Source: Spodoptera frugiperda (Eukaryota; Arthropoda; Insecta; Lepidoptera; Noctuidae). From it: DNA of 64,000 bases. Every line of letters begins with the position of its first letter. The stretch's first letter is position 1. A model generated the notes under the pieces. The model was not told where the DNA came from. It worked only from the letters and a program-made list of their open reading frames with translations, and searched no databases. The position numbers were made by a program, and so were the translations under genes. Shown here one piece after another: positions 10,879 through 22,908 of the stretch. The stretch spans positions 1,060,001-1,124,000 of the forward strand of contig NC_064214.1 in NCBI RefSeq assembly GCF_023101765.2, written 5' to 3'.

Positions 10879-12091
10879 CTAGGGATACAGTATTCCTCTG
10901 GGTATTATTATATTGCATGAAAAATAAAACAGTTGATGATAGGGATTGGTTTAATAAATAAAAGCGCAATCTATAAGTAAGTATTAAAAAACTAAACTGA
11001 ATAAGCTTTCGGTATTTTTAGTCTAAACACAATATTTCTTATTTGTGTATGGTCAAAAACATGCTTTAGAATAGCTTTCATTACTACAAATCTAAAACAA
11101 GTAAAACAACCACAACACAATACCTAAGCACAAATAGTTGATGGGAATGCATCGCGTGTTTCCGTAGCAATACGGTCCAGATTTGCGGGAAACTATTTCA
11201 GGAAATATCTCGTGATCTAGACTCGTTGGTGTTGGTTAGGTTAGGCTTTACTCGGTTTTCATTCGAAAATGAGACGCCATTACCGTCGCGTGTTATTTGA
11301 AACTTAATGCAGGTTTCCGTAATAAGTTTTAATGCTACAAAATATTATGAGATTTTGTTAAGTAGTTTTATTTATATTATAGGAAGTAGAATTTTGTTGG
11401 TGTTCTACATAATGTAATAAGTTAAACACATTCATGTCGTTTTGAATTGAATTTATTATTTATAAATGTTTTAACTTTTTTTACAGCTTTTTTTTTAATT
11501 TAACTTCAACAAGATTATTAACTACCCATCACATACACTGACTAGAAGAATAAAACAACATTTTATCTGTAGTTGATAAATCTATAACATCAATCATATT
11601 TATTGAAATTATTGTATCAAATACCACACAGATATTTTTTTAGATAAACAAATCCAAGCCTCTCTATTTTGTAATAAATTACCACTTATTATCACTGGAA
11701 CGAAAACTAACATTCATTTTAGTATACTACAGTTGAAATATAAAACTAAAAATACGAAACGACATTTTACAAGAAGGAAAATCTCTGTAATTTCATAAAG
11801 CAACCTTTTCCCTAAGGATATAAAATGCAAGTTCCACAGCTTTCATAATACTATTCCAGCTTGTAGAAACTTTAAAATTCATGCATTAAGAAATCAGTTC
11901 AGTTTATAACTGTTTTAACTTTGGATTAAGACTACTGAATATTTCAAGATCTACACTAGTGCAATAAGTTTGTTAATTTACTCTTACGTAAGGAAATGTT
12001 TATTTTATTAACAGGTAAGACTGGAAAAGTACTAAAATAAGATGCGGCTACTACTATAGTACTGTACTGTATTGTAGGTACTACTGTAGTT
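10879..12091. other. AT-rich noncoding stretch
   Basis: No supported feature. The sequence is simple and AT-rich with short A/T runs. Confidence 0.6.
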
Positions 12092-12190
12092 GGCTGCGCG
12101 ACGTTGCGACGGCTGCGCACGCTGCTAATGATGAAGAGTCCCTCTGTAACTCCAAACTAGTTGAGCTTTTCTCCGTGAGTAAACTGTGAT
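12092..12190 (+). repeat. Foldback repeat family F2, half copy
   Basis: GGCTGCGCACGCTGCTAATG, ATGAAGAGTCCCTCTGTAAC, TCCAAACTAGTTGAGCTTTT, CTCCGTGAGTAAAC. The fuller copy at 44078-44197 carries the same interior and right arm plus the inverted left arm, which is missing here. Confidence 0.6.
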
Positions 12191-12803
12191 ATTTAGTTAA
12201 TCTTGTAGTATGACTTTCTATTGGTATTTTATTAAAAACAAAATTGAATACCAAGTTGAAAATAATTTAAAGTTTACTATTTTTAGTAGACATTAAATTC
12301 TCTATTTTATAAAAAGAGTGAAGTGACATAATTTTACTAGCTATAGCTATGAATGAATGAATAAAATAAATTAAAGTAATGGACGTTTGAAATTCTTCGA
12401 ATGCCTATAACTGGAACAAAGAGCTGCATTATGTCTCTGGTTTCATAATTATCAATGTGACTTTATTACCAAAGAAAGTATTATAAAATGGGAATGTCAA
12501 AGAAAGCACCAATCACGGCTCGCCCTTGAATGGGTAACTCGATTAGTCACTTCAGAATAATTAATTTTCACAATTTTATGTAGGCGTTTTAAATGTGTCA
12601 ACTAGATTTTTAGATGTCAAGTTAACTTTTAGATATCATTGTTTTTGTATTCTAATGAGATTTTTAGTAAATTATACTGTCCTGCTTACTATAGTCAATT
12701 TTATTTTCCACTTATTTCGTGTAATTTGGTTGTGAGTTAGATTGGATTGTAATATTAACAATGGCAGTAAAATAGAAATGAAAACATAACACAACTAAAT
12801 AAG

Positions 12804-12967
12804 ATCTCTATGTATAAAAAACAATTGCTGTTCGTTAGTCTCGCTAAAACTTGAGAACGGTTGGACCGATTTGGGAATTTTTTGCCTTAAATTATTTGTC
12901 CAGGGAAGGTTTAAAAGGTGAGAAAATAATGTTTAAGGCGGTACGAAGTTTGCCGGGCCAGCTAGTG
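12804..12967 (+). repeat. Helitron-like noncoding repeat (GGCGGTACGAAGTTTGCCGG type)
   Basis: It opens with ATCTCTATGTATAAAAAACA, carries CTCGCTAAAACTTGAGAACG, GTTGGACCGATTTGGGAATT and TCCAGGGAAGGTTTAAAAGG, and closes with GCGGTACGAAGTTTGCCGGG and CCAGCTAGTG. The same ordered blocks recur widely across insect genomes. The CTAG near the end would suit a Helitron terminus, but I see no clear 3' hairpin. Noncoding. Confidence 0.6.
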
Positions 12968-13315
12968 TTAATATAAATCTTATGTTCATCTTACATTAAT
13001 TTATTCCTTTCTTTCAAATGACAATACTCCTTAATGACTAAAACTCAGGTACCATTTTTGAATAAACCTGTTTCTATCTTGGTATGAACATAAGAGACAG
13101 CTTGTCAATACATTTCAACACCCAGTGGAGAAAAGCAAAAATTTCCGTGTTCCCAAAAATAAAACGTGAACCTGTGAAAGGCCTCGAAAGTCAATAGAAA
13201 ACACAATATACGTGACACGAATGTCAAATAGTTCAGTGATCGTAAACACTGGAGTGACGTCGGTCAATCTAATCCAATCGATGCTGACATTGCTTTGGAA
13301 GTACCCAAGGCTTCA

Positions 13316-13435
13316 AATCATACCATGAATAACCAATATAAACTGACCGTTGAATGAACAGAAAGGTCGGACAAAGCGAGACCATGATAAACTAGTTGTG
13401 TAAAGCTTGATGTGTAGCCGTACAGTACATACAAA
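13316..13435. mobile_element. MITE family M1, copy 1
   Basis: CCAATATAAACTGACCGTTG, AAAGGTCGGACAAAGCGAGA, CCATGATAAACTAGTTGTGT, AAGCTTGATGTGTAGCCGTA, ending in CAGTACATACAAA. The family has four copies here (13316, 26350, 36660, 41826). Copies at 26350 and 36660 keep both inverted ends; this one has a clear right end and a worn left end. Confidence 0.6.
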
Positions 13436-13464
13436 GGTTCCCATATGTAGTGTTTGTATGTACT
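13424..13464. repeat. 12-bp inverted repeat
   Basis: AGTACATACAAA at 13424-13435 and TTTGTATGTACT at 13453-13464 are exact reverse complements around a 17-bp spacer. The left arm is also the presumed end of MITE copy M1-1, so the right arm may be a flanking relic or the end of a second copy. Confidence 0.7.
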
Positions 13465-13497
13465 AAAGTGACGTACGTGTCTGTACACGAACCTGAT

Positions 13498-13787
13498 TAA
13501 TTTTCTCTAGTTCTTGTTACTTATGATTGCCTGGTACTTTTTTTGGTGATTCTTTTATCATGTTATATACTATTAAATAGGTTGATAAAATAACCTGCAT
13601 TCATTATCATATTATTACGTCCTATGACGCAAGATACAAACTAATTTCCTCTAGTTCTTGTTACTTATGATTGCCTGGTACTTTTTTGGTGATTCTTTTA
13701 TTATGTTATCTACTATTAAATAGGTTGATAAAATAACCTGCATTAATTATCATAATATTATGTTCTATGACGCATGATACAAACCAA
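13498..13787 (+). repeat. Recent tandem duplication, two units of about 144 bp
   Basis: Unit 1 (13498-13640) and unit 2 (13641-13787) both run CTCTAGTTCTTGTTACTTAT, GATTGCCTGGTACTTTTTTT, GTGATTCTTTTAT, ACTATTAAATAGGTTGATAA, AATAACCTGCATT, ATGACGCA and GATACAAAC. The anchor CTAGTTCTTG recurs exactly 144 bp apart (13507 and 13651). By eye fewer than ten positions differ, so the duplication is young. No frame spans it. Confidence 0.9.
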
Positions 13788-15828
13788 TGCTACCATCGAA
13801 TCAATTATTTTGGTACGTTATGTTAATACCACGTCACTCATACATTGACTTTACCCTCCCTCAATCGACATATTATACGTCTTCCTCATAACGTCACACG
13901 TTAATATTAAAACCAAATCGTTTTTTCAACTTACCCTTTGAATATAAAATATTTATTACAGCTCCTACGTTAAACTCACTTAGGAACTATATACTTAAGT
14001 GTTTAACATTAAATCTATTCTTACATACGCTTTTATTTTTATGATATCATGAAAACGTTTAATACCGACAATATCAATTACGTCCTACGCACTAAGTCGT
14101 ATGTACTAAGTATGGAATAAGTCATGATCTCACTTTTATATAACACAAAATGGGCACACAAGGAGGCGGAGAACGCCACAAATGAACATACGCTACAGTA
14201 AAGAAAATACTAGTGCGTAGCCTTATTAAATCAATACCTGTATGTACATGAAAAAATGTACACATTTTCTGTACATAACCATGATTTTAATTTATACTGT
14301 CATGCTATTTTTTTTTCAATTAACTAATTCTGACAAAATCATGTATATGAAACCGTTATATGAAAATATCTTGGACGATATAGGATTATTTAAAGATACA
14401 TTACTATTTTACACGAACCGAACCACGATCATAAGAAATAGTTGGTGCATGCAATTTTGATCAAATGGCTTTCCAGTGTAAAACTCCAAAAATCTAATGC
14501 ATTTATTCGATTTTATAGCTTTCTATCAGTAAATTCGATTACAATTGAAAAGATTGAACAGTATTTTGGTTCGTAAGCTTTTTATATGCGGTTGTCGACT
14601 TATAATAATTGAAGTCTTGTTTAAGTCATAAAATATAGGTTCAATTCAATGTCTAAAAATATTAAAACAGTGTTTGATGTGATTCAATTTTGTTAATAAA
14701 AACTTCAGCATGTCAATCTTGAAATTTCAATGTGGTTCGTTTATAGTAGATGAAACTAATATTTAAAACAAAAGAAATATTGCCAGTTTATTTAAAATCG
14801 TCGAATGGGTTGGGGTAGGCAAAGACGAACATTATGACCCGTAATGCCGTAATCTTTTTTTAAAGTTGTAGTAAAATCACAAAAAATATCTGAAATGATT
14901 TTTTAAAACTGTAACTTAAAAATACAAAACCAATTTTTTCCTTCGTTATTTTTATACTCGGATTTTTCCAATATCAATATTAGTTTAGCCACTTTGAGCT
15001 GCGTCAATCCTTAAACTAAAAATATATTCCGAGCTCTAGAGCGAAATTTTCGATAAAAATTCTGTAGTTTTTGAAGCCATACTTTATGAGTCCATTTTAA
15101 AATCGTTGATAAATTATTAATAGAACCATTTTGGATGATAAACCCGTAGAAAAAACGCCTTTCATGCTAGTAAAGCGACTTAGGACTCGATTCTTTTTTT
15201 TTGAAGCGTCAACTAGCTATTAATTTGCATGATGGTATATATACCTATAGAGAATATAGAAATAGCGAAATAGAACAGCGAAACGGAATCTTGAATTATG
15301 ATGGTAATCAAATTGTATGATTACTTCAGAATCCGCCCCAAAGGTCTAATATAAAGCAAGATTAGTTACTGTTCATATTTATTTGGTCGACCGTAAACAC
15401 AAGCGTATCACTCTTGTCTTAGTGATTCCTAAATATACTAAGAGTGACATAAAAATATATTATTTTGACATAATAACGGTTAATATGATATCGTAATAAG
15501 TATTTTGTTATTAATCATTGTTACCACACATGTAGAGGATTTATTCTGTCCCATTAACTAACGTCTAGACGATTTCGTTCTAGTATTTATGAGTGCCGTG
15601 TTTGTGTCCTGAATTTTTACGAGTGAATAACATTAATCTTTACTGGTTTGTAGTTGTTCTTGTATATAGTTAGGGCTTTGTTTTAACTTTTGTCAAAACT
15701 ATTGAAAACACGTAACAGAAAATGTGAAAGAAATGTAAAAAAAAATTAGCTTTCGTCTCTAAATCGCTCACGTAAATACAAAAGATTAAGATAAATTGTC
15801 GTTATTTAGAGCATGACTCGACTAAACG
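13788..15828. other. AT-rich noncoding stretch
   Basis: A 72-codon frame at 14242-14460 is hydrophobic and AT-driven (MYMKKCTHFLYITMILIYTV) with no splice context; I treat it as chance. The block GGTTGGGGTAGGCAAAGACG at 14809-14828 with CGTAATGCCGTAATC after it may be a scrap of a moth repeat, but it has no second copy here. Confidence 0.55.
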
Positions 15829-16000
15829 ACTGCAATTTTTATCTTCGCGTGCAAGGGTGAAATGAAACATCGCCGAAGTGTGTTAACTAATGTTTGTTGT
15901 GAATAGCCTTTACAAGATAGGAGAAAATACCAGTAAATAATGCTGAAAGTCAAAAGTTTACCTCAAGTTAAAAATTACTCGAATAACCAAACCATAACTG
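15829..16000 (+). repeat. Diverged duplication, unit A
   Basis: Shared order with unit B at 16437-16650: ACGACTGC, CTTCGCGTGCAAGGGTGA, AATGAAACATCGCCG, GTGTGTTAACT, AAATACCAGTAAATAATGCT, GAAAGTCAAAAGTTTA, GTTAAAAATTACTCGAATAA, CCAAACCATA. The two units are about 610 bp apart with many small gaps. No frame is conserved between them. Confidence 0.5.
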
Positions 16001-16436
16001 TTTTGTGAATTAAAAAATAAATAAACGTTTATTAAAAAAAATCAAATACCAATACATTAAATCCTCGAAGGCTTGGACATGTGTGCATTTACAGGTTACA
16101 ATTTTTACCAAGAGATAAATTTTCTCTTTACCACCATCAATGCCAGTGCCCCACTTAATTTGATCAAACACTAGAAATTAAATTTCAAAATTATGCAATG
16201 AAAATAAGAACACTGGTAACTTAAATTATTCTAATAAGGTTGCGGATAAAAAAGAAATAAAAAGAATCTAAAAAATCCAAGGCCTATATTATTGCGACTA
16301 TCTGCGTCTCTAAATACGCTTGCACAAGGAACAAAACGAGTCATTCAATAAAAAAGATTTATTAATGTAATGTGTACGGATTTTAATATGAATTTGGTAT
16401 AAATACATACTGTTAGCGACTATATTATAACGACTG

Positions 16437-16650
16437 CTTATTCTTATTCTTATTTCGTGCAACGGTGATCAAATAACGAAACATCATTGGCGTGCTTGTG
16501 TCAGTTATTAAAATCATTATTTGACATTCGCTCTGAATCTGTTCTGTTTACAGATATGGCGATGAAATACCAGTAGGATAACGATGAAAGGTCAAAATTT
16601 GATGACATTCCTTCCTTTCATAGTTAAAATTCATTCGATAATTGTAACCA
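16437..16650 (+). repeat. Diverged duplication, unit B
   Basis: Counterpart of unit A: TTATTTCGTGCAACGGTGAT, AACGAAACATCATTGGCGTG, CTTGTGTCAGTTA, ATGAAATACCAGTAGGATAA, CGATGAAAGGTCAAAATTTG, GTTAAAATTCATTCGATAAT, GTAACCAATATA. It carries an insertion of about 50 bp relative to unit A (around 16515-16555). Confidence 0.5.
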
Positions 16651-18170
16651 ATATAAAGCACTTAATTTAATTATTTCTACCATTATAACTGCAATTAATC
16701 TAAACTGGTACCTAACCTAAATGTAATATTTTGTTCTTAGATTTATATAGAAACCGCAAGCTCTAAAGGCTTTTAATCCTGTATTTAGTTATCACTAATA
16801 GAGCAGCAATAGAATGCTACATTTGGCATGTCTGTACAATATATTTTTTGGTGGGGCAAAGCTCTATAGAGATTCTGGCATTGTCATTTCTTAATTCAAT
16901 TAACAATTTATTATTTCTTAGGAAATAAAGTCGAAAATCCAATAAAAAAGTACATATTCGTAGGTGAACCTGCTGGCCACCGTACGGTTTTAACGAGTTC
17001 AGAAATATCTTAGTCAAACTAGGCTTGCTATTAGTAGGCTTAGCGTTGGATGTCGGCCATTCACCCTCTTCTATAATTATTAAAATCGATTCAGTCTGCA
17101 GTTGCGGTGGCTGCATTTAGATCATAGATACATAATATAATCTCTTGATTTAATTATTTCTTTCACTGGAATACTTAGTAACAACTTAAATGAAGAGTAG
17201 GTCTAAAGTCCAGCTGTGTGCTCTTACGCGTTCATATTCACTTATTAACAATTTATTCAAAAGCCACTGTTTAAAAATTACGTTACTTTTATTCAATCCT
17301 TAGTGACAAGCACAAAAAGTATGAAATTTTGTCAAGTTAGTTTAGAAAGTTGTAAAATGTGAGTGTAACATATGAAACTTTTTTATGATTTCTTTTTTAG
17401 GTTAGTTGTAGGTTATTTTAGTCATATGATTAAAGTTTATAATACCAATTTTAAGTTAATTAATAAATTCCAACTGTATAATGCCTTCCATTTTAAAAAT
17501 ATGTCAACCAAAGCATAACTACCAGAATATTTCAATGTGAATGAAATTTTAATGGCGACAACAAATACACAAACTGTAAAACATTGCAAAAAACCGAAAA
17601 TAGTGGTGTATTCTAACGTCTATGACCCATTTTTCACTTGACCTAAATTACGGCTCTTAGTAGGCATCACCCAAATTTCCCCTAAAACACATTGACGGAT
17701 GATTAATAAGGCCATTAGAATAATGTATAAGTAATGGGTTTGAATTTAAGCATTTAACAATAAATTTTATTCATTAAGTAATAGAACATTGTTTTCTCTA
17801 ATATTTTTGAGAATGTTTTCACTTAAGTTTTGTCTTTAATGGTTTAATTGAATTTTGAAGTCACTCATTTTTGTAGTGTGATGAATCATGAACTTTTGAA
17901 TATAAGATGATGATGATATTTTGATACGAGATAGCTTCCTAACTGCCGCTATATGACCGCCTACAGAAAATATCTGCATACTGTTTGGTTAGATCTACGT
18001 TTCGTTGACTTGTAATTTTTTCTTATCTGTTCTATAAAACTGTTTTTATATTGCGTATGCTGTATGTATTTTTAGAGTTGTTAGACACATAATCGCCTAT
18101 TCGTGCCTTCTATAAATATTTGAATGTCATGCAAATAGTAAAATTTCACTTCTTGGCTTAACAAAAAGAA
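16651..18170. other. Noncoding stretch with an unassigned 99-codon minus-strand frame
   Basis: The frame at 16817-17116 (minus) begins MQPPQLQTESILIIIEEGEW and includes KPYGGQQVHLR. Its first half has a less AT-driven composition than neighbouring frames. I see no family match or splice pair. The rest is AT-rich without recognisable repeats. Confidence 0.4.
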
Positions 18171-18248
18171 GTTCTGTTGTGGAGATCGTCCACGACACTT
18201 GTCCCCGTTGTCGGACGACCCACTTCAAGTTTGAAGTAGTAGCAGAAC
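18171..18248 (+). other. Compact two-hairpin sequence, possible structured element
   Basis: GTTCTG (18171-18176) pairs with CAGAAC (18243-18248). Inside are a stem TCGTCC+GACA pairing with TGTC+GGACGA across a 2-nt bulge, and a second hairpin ACTTCAA-g-TTTGAAGT. It is more GC-rich than its flanks. Together they can fold as a three-way junction. This may be a transcribed structured RNA, a repeat fragment or coincidence; no promoter or second copy seen. Confidence 0.3.
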
Positions 18249-19913
18249 TCGATGTTAAAAATAAAGAGAGAAAAATAATATTTGGAGAAGATATTTTCTT
18301 ATTTATTTTTGTGATTACAATATTTGTCTGGTAATTTTAATGATGAGATTTTTGATATCTGTCAAGTCATTTGTCAAGTTAAGAAACTATATAGCTGTTG
18401 CCTGTTAGATATTTAAATAATTTGTAAAATAATGCCATTATTGTATGTACTTACCAATGACAAGTTCACTAAACGAATTGATTTTTAGTTAAATTCAAGT
18501 AAATTGATATTTTAATCGAATAGAATCAGGTGTTATTTTGCGGAAATCCATGACATGATGATAATGATATAAGAAATTAATACTAAAAAATGTATGTTTT
18601 ATATTATTAAGCTTTATTGGTAGCTTCAATTCCAAAAGCCATTTATTCCACAAGAAAAAGCATATACCTTTCAAAATCGACACATGTTTATAAACTCTTA
18701 ATACGTCGAAATTATGATGTTTGCTAGGCACGTTTGTTTTGCGAGGCCTTTGTGTCAACAGCGATGATTCATTATGTACGCACACGTTCATTACTGGGTG
18801 ATGTTTCAAACGATGTTAACGTTTCATAGTCAGTCGAACCGATAATCATGATTGATTTTAGTCAGCCACCCACCACAAAATAGTAATATATTGAAGATTT
18901 TTAGTGACAAAATTTAAAATGCTGAAAGACAAAATTGTTGCAAAGAAAATAATTATAATTTGTTAGACGTAATGTTTTATAGTTATTTCTTTGTATAATT
19001 ACTATAGTTTAATACATTCACGTAAAATATTGAGAAAAGCTTGAGGAAGCACGTCCCGTCCCCACCCGCTGCTCATAATTTTACGTGAGGGAACCGATAT
19101 TTTTTATTAATTTACTAATCTTTCTGATTATGTTTAGGTATTATGTTAGGAGCCAAGCATATCATGTAAACATTTACATTTATTGTGAAACAACAATGTT
19201 TTGTTTGATGATATTGTGAATTAAACGTTGATATTCCAACGTGTTTGCATGTTTCTGCATTATTTACATCAGTCCGTGGACTGTTTTAATAAATTATCAG
19301 CTTATGGTGAATAATAAATTAGGCAAATTTTAATAAGCTCGTTCATGTTGAAAAGTATATCATTAATTTCCAATTCATCTTTCAATTAAAACTGTCAAAA
19401 GCTTATACTAGCTATCACCAGTTTTCAATAATGAATTTATTATAACAAACAATTTGTTCCTAGCACGATCAAATTATTTTCTGGAATTTGTATCCGAGTA
19501 CATCCATGAATGAGCATTAAAATGTCCTAAAGATTTATAAACGAGCTCAGACAAAATTATTTGTCGTAAAAGTTTTACGAGATCGTCAAACTCCTATGCC
19601 AATAACTTGAAAAAGACCGATCCAGTGAAATGAGATTGATTTGAAAGATTGTGTTGATTTAGATGAATACGGATGAAGATCAAATACATCACTCATCTAG
19701 GAAAATGTTCTCATTCGATTGACATGTTAATCGAGTCCCAAATGTGGTTGTTGAATCTGAATCGATTACTACTTGGTTTTCAGAATTTCAGTATTTTTGC
19801 TCTAGTGAAAATGTCGTTTGATTTAGGTACCATTGACATAAATGGAAGACGAGGTGGTAACAGTATTTTTTTAGAATAGTTACAGTAACAGTTTCTAAAA
19901 CTGTTTGAAAATG
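18249..19913. other. Noncoding stretch, possible old LINE scrap at 18527-18660
   Basis: The longest open frame in the window (104 codons, 18495-18809 minus) lies here. Its C-terminal part reads FLYHYHHVMDFRKITP. The underlying DNA (TGTTATTTTGCGGAAATCCA, TGACATGATGATAATGATAT) resembles a noncoding block I associate with moth repeats, so the frame is probably not a gene. The rest is AT-rich. Confidence 0.4.
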
Positions 19914-19975
19914 ACTTGAAACTAGTCGAGTTCCTCGTCAAACAGTTACGTGAGTAAGCCGATAACATAATAATC
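19914..19975 (-). repeat. Foldback repeat family F1, copy 2 (one arm)
   Basis: CTTGAAACTAGTCGAGTTCC, TCGTCAAACAGTTACGTGAG, TAAGCCGATAACATAATAAT match the right arm of the 5300 copy and the inverted left arm at 35660 and 60370. Directly upstream is a hairpin AACAGTTT-cta-AAACTGTT at about 19888-19906. Confidence 0.65.
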
Positions 19976-20595
19976 AGTTTTATTTGTCCAAACTCTAATA
20001 ATCTGTAGAAACCATATTATGAATCAAAGTACCTTTATGATATAATAGGATAACTGTTGCGCCAAGACCTTTACAAATCACCTCAAAATCAATCATCGGC
20101 TCTGTGTATTACGTGAATAAATTATAACCGGTCTTATGTTAAGTCAATAAGACATCTAATCGTTAAATTCTGAAATAGGAAATAACATTGGCGGTTGGCA
20201 CGTGTTCTGTACGATAAAAATCTTCGTTCTTATATTTCCTATCGTATGTGGTTCCTATCGTTCTTTTATAATGAGGTTGTGTGGAAGATATTTCTACTGT
20301 GAAGACACGTTCATAGTTTTGTTTAAATATATTCTTTGGCATAAAACTGCAATTCTAGTTTCTTCTAACATTGATCAATTTGTAAGAATTGTGATAATAA
20401 TTCGTGCTATATATTTGAATAAATCAATAAAACATCGATTTAGGCTGACATCTTTTGACTACAGTGTCTAAATTGTTTCGTATTAAAACCCTTTATCTAA
20501 AGATATACCTGATTATTTTTAACATAATTATGCTAATAAATTAAATCGAAACAATGTAACGTAGAATTTTTATTTTTGTGAATCTGAAACAGTAA

Positions 20596-20757
20596 GCCAT
20601 GGAGTTTCTTGCTCGTTTTTCTCCATAGGAATCTATACTTTGGAACTAGAGGACTGACCGACAGACAGACATTTTTAATAATATTATATTAGATTTGATG
20701 TTCAAAAGTGCCTTCCTGGTCTATTTGAAATAAATAATTCTGACTTTGACTTTGAAT
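20596..20757 (+). mobile_element. LINE 3' terminal fragment (TTTGACTTTGA-tail family), copy 2
   Basis: CCATGGAGTTTCTTGCTCGT, TTTTCTCCATAGGAATCTAT, ACTTTGGAACTAG, TTCAAAAGTGCCTTCCTGGT, CTATTTGAAATAAATAATTC and then TGACTTTGACTTTGA. Same family as 282-416, and a better-preserved end. No coding part. Confidence 0.7.
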
Positions 20758-22175
20758 ACGTTTGTTACAAACACATTTTTAATTTTTTTTTATACAAGCA
20801 CATTATAAGGCTACATGGAAAATTACTTAACAAAGCTGTGATCATACCCTGCCATGACATACAGTATGACATAATTATGTCTATATGAAATATTCTATTC
20901 ATTGAAACGCGTTAACCAAGTATATGAATTAAATCTATTACCACGCCAACTGACTACTCAGGTCGTTAATTAATTAAATTACTTCCAGTTCTGAATAATT
21001 ATTATAAGTGGTGTGTGTTTTAGCTCTTTCATTCAACTTAATTGGAATTTAGTGGGTGTGATCATATTCAGTACGTGGTATACAACCACGTAATTTTATT
21101 TATGGGTTATAATTTTTAAACAAAATGAGGGAGTAAGTAACAAATAAGACTTAAACTGTGTGAAGCTACTTAAAAAAATATTTTTTTCACGTCAATCAAA
21201 TAGATATTGGAGTACAATAAGTAACCGCTATGCACCAGTACATACTGAATTTTCCTTTATTTATAGTCATTGTTAAATTGCATCTGCAAAAACGACCACT
21301 AAAAAAAAATCAATTTCAAAGATTTCAATCTCTGCTCAGAAACGCCGCATCAAAATAAATAATTTCATTCATCCATGTGCCGCTCACAACGATGGCTGAC
21401 GACCGTCAATTTTTAATTGGAGACATTTCCTTTCATTCGGTTTTTAGGTCACGTGCTCGTATCATGGAGGCCCCTAAAATATGTATCGGGGAACTTTTGC
21501 TCGACCTCCCATATTGTAAAAGACGTTACTATTGGATACTGTTTTGAAAACTTCTCTTTGTACACTTGCGAGCAAAAGTAGTTGACTTACTTTCGTTTGA
21601 ACATTAGTTATAATATATTTGAAATATTTTTTTATTATTTCTTTTCTCAAACATGTACAGATAAAAATGTTCATCAATCATGGTGAAATTCTTTCAAAAT
21701 TATGGATTACTATGAAGAAGAATAAACTCAAATGCAGTTTTATAAAGATAAAAAATCCATTATCGTATTTCTTAAAGACGTATATTCAGTTAGATAAGGA
21801 AATATTTACAAACCTCATTAATTACTTTCTAACTATGTATGTTTGTGGAAACAGGAAAATCAAACATTAAACATTTCTATTTACTTAAGTAAACCTACTG
21901 ATGATGTTTAAGTGAAAACCACAATTTAAATTACATCAGCGTTTTACGCGAAAATTGTCGTTTAAGAAGGGATGTAATTATATTAAAAGGTAACTTAGTT
22001 TTAAGCTATATCGTCATTAAATTGGTATGATTTTGACTTAATATGTTTTTAAAATAATAATTAAACTAAAACACGAACTGTTTTACTTTAATTGCTTTAA
22101 ATTAATATACTAAAAACTTTTTTTTCATTTTATAATCTTTATATATCTTTTAAACCGATTATAACTGTATAAAAC
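20758..22175. other. AT-rich noncoding stretch
   Basis: ACTTTTGCTCG at 21493-21503 and CGAGCAAAAGT at 21569-21579 form an 11-bp exact inverted pair around a 65-bp spacer, possibly an old short foldback. The frames at 21474-21870 show no motif. Confidence 0.5.
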
Positions 22176-22363
22176 TATATATCACACTAATATTATGAAG
22201 TTCCTTTGTTTGGATATTTGTCCATCAGTCACACTGCAACTACAAAACGAAAATTGATGAAATTTGGCATGAACTAACTTGAGTGATAGGAAATTTCTAT
22301 CCTCCACTTTTTATCCTAGACTTTTTATCCATGGGACTGCGGGCGAAGCAGCAGGCAGAAACT
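22176..22363 (+). repeat. Helitron/Lep1-like noncoding repeat
   Basis: It opens with CTATATATCACACTAATATT, carries TTGGATATTTGTCCATCAGT, AATTGATGAAATTTGGCATG and ACTTTTTATCCTAGACTTTT, and closes with GGGACTGCGGGCGAAGCAGC and AGGCAGAAACT. The closing block is a diverged form of the lepidopteran signature 'GCGGGCGAAGCCGCGGGC'. Confidence 0.6.
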
Positions 22364-22712
22364 GAAATAAGAACGTCCGAAATAAAAACATGGACTTATT
22401 GAAGTTGTATTACTTCAACAGCTGCACACATATTTTTGCTCGCAACTGTACGCTTCTAAGTTCAAGGTTTCCTTTGAACAATTGTTTTCTTTTCGTTTGT
22501 AGATCTATTGTGGCTTTTATTACGAAATCTGAAGTGTACTTTATGTAGAACTTTGTTAGTGTGTGTTTAGATGAGCATTCGGAGGGTGTAGACTTCTTGA
22601 AGTGGATATTTCCAAGTTCTAAGTATTCTGATTCTACACAGAAAGAATTTCGACTTCAAACTTTTGAAGTATGTAATATAATTTCTTATGAATTAGTTTC
22701 TTTTTTTTTATT

Positions 22713-22908
22713 AAACGTTGCCCCACACTTGAAATTACTCTTATGCTCTGTGCGCGTTTACAAACATACAAGTTTACTTAGACATGATACCCAAACCCGA
22801 AACAACAATTTGTGGATCACACAAAGAGTTGCTCCGTGGGGGAATTGAACCCTACACTTTACGTGACAGCCGTTTATGTGGCCCAGCCGCCCTGCCAACC
22901 GTGCAAAG
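22713..22908 (-). mobile_element. tRNA-derived SINE, copy 2
   Basis: On the minus strand: head GCACGGTTGGCAGGGCGGCT, degraded B box GGGTTCAATTCCCCCACGGA, body CAACTCTTTGTGTGATCCAC, TTGTTTCGGGTTTGGGTATC, TTGTATGTTTGTAAACGCGC, end GTGTGGGGCAACG, then TTTAATAAAAAAAA. The 3' end and poly-A-rich tail are intact. Confidence 0.85.

Noticed and set aside
18495..18809. 104-codon minus-strand open frame, the longest in the window
   Set aside because: No domain, no splice or promoter context. The DNA contains a block (GCGGAAATCCATGACATGAT) that looks like a moth noncoding repeat, and its AT-driven composition fits chance.
22561..22848. 95-codon frame as a gene
   Set aside because: Its last third is SINE copy 2 read in frame; the first part has no motif.
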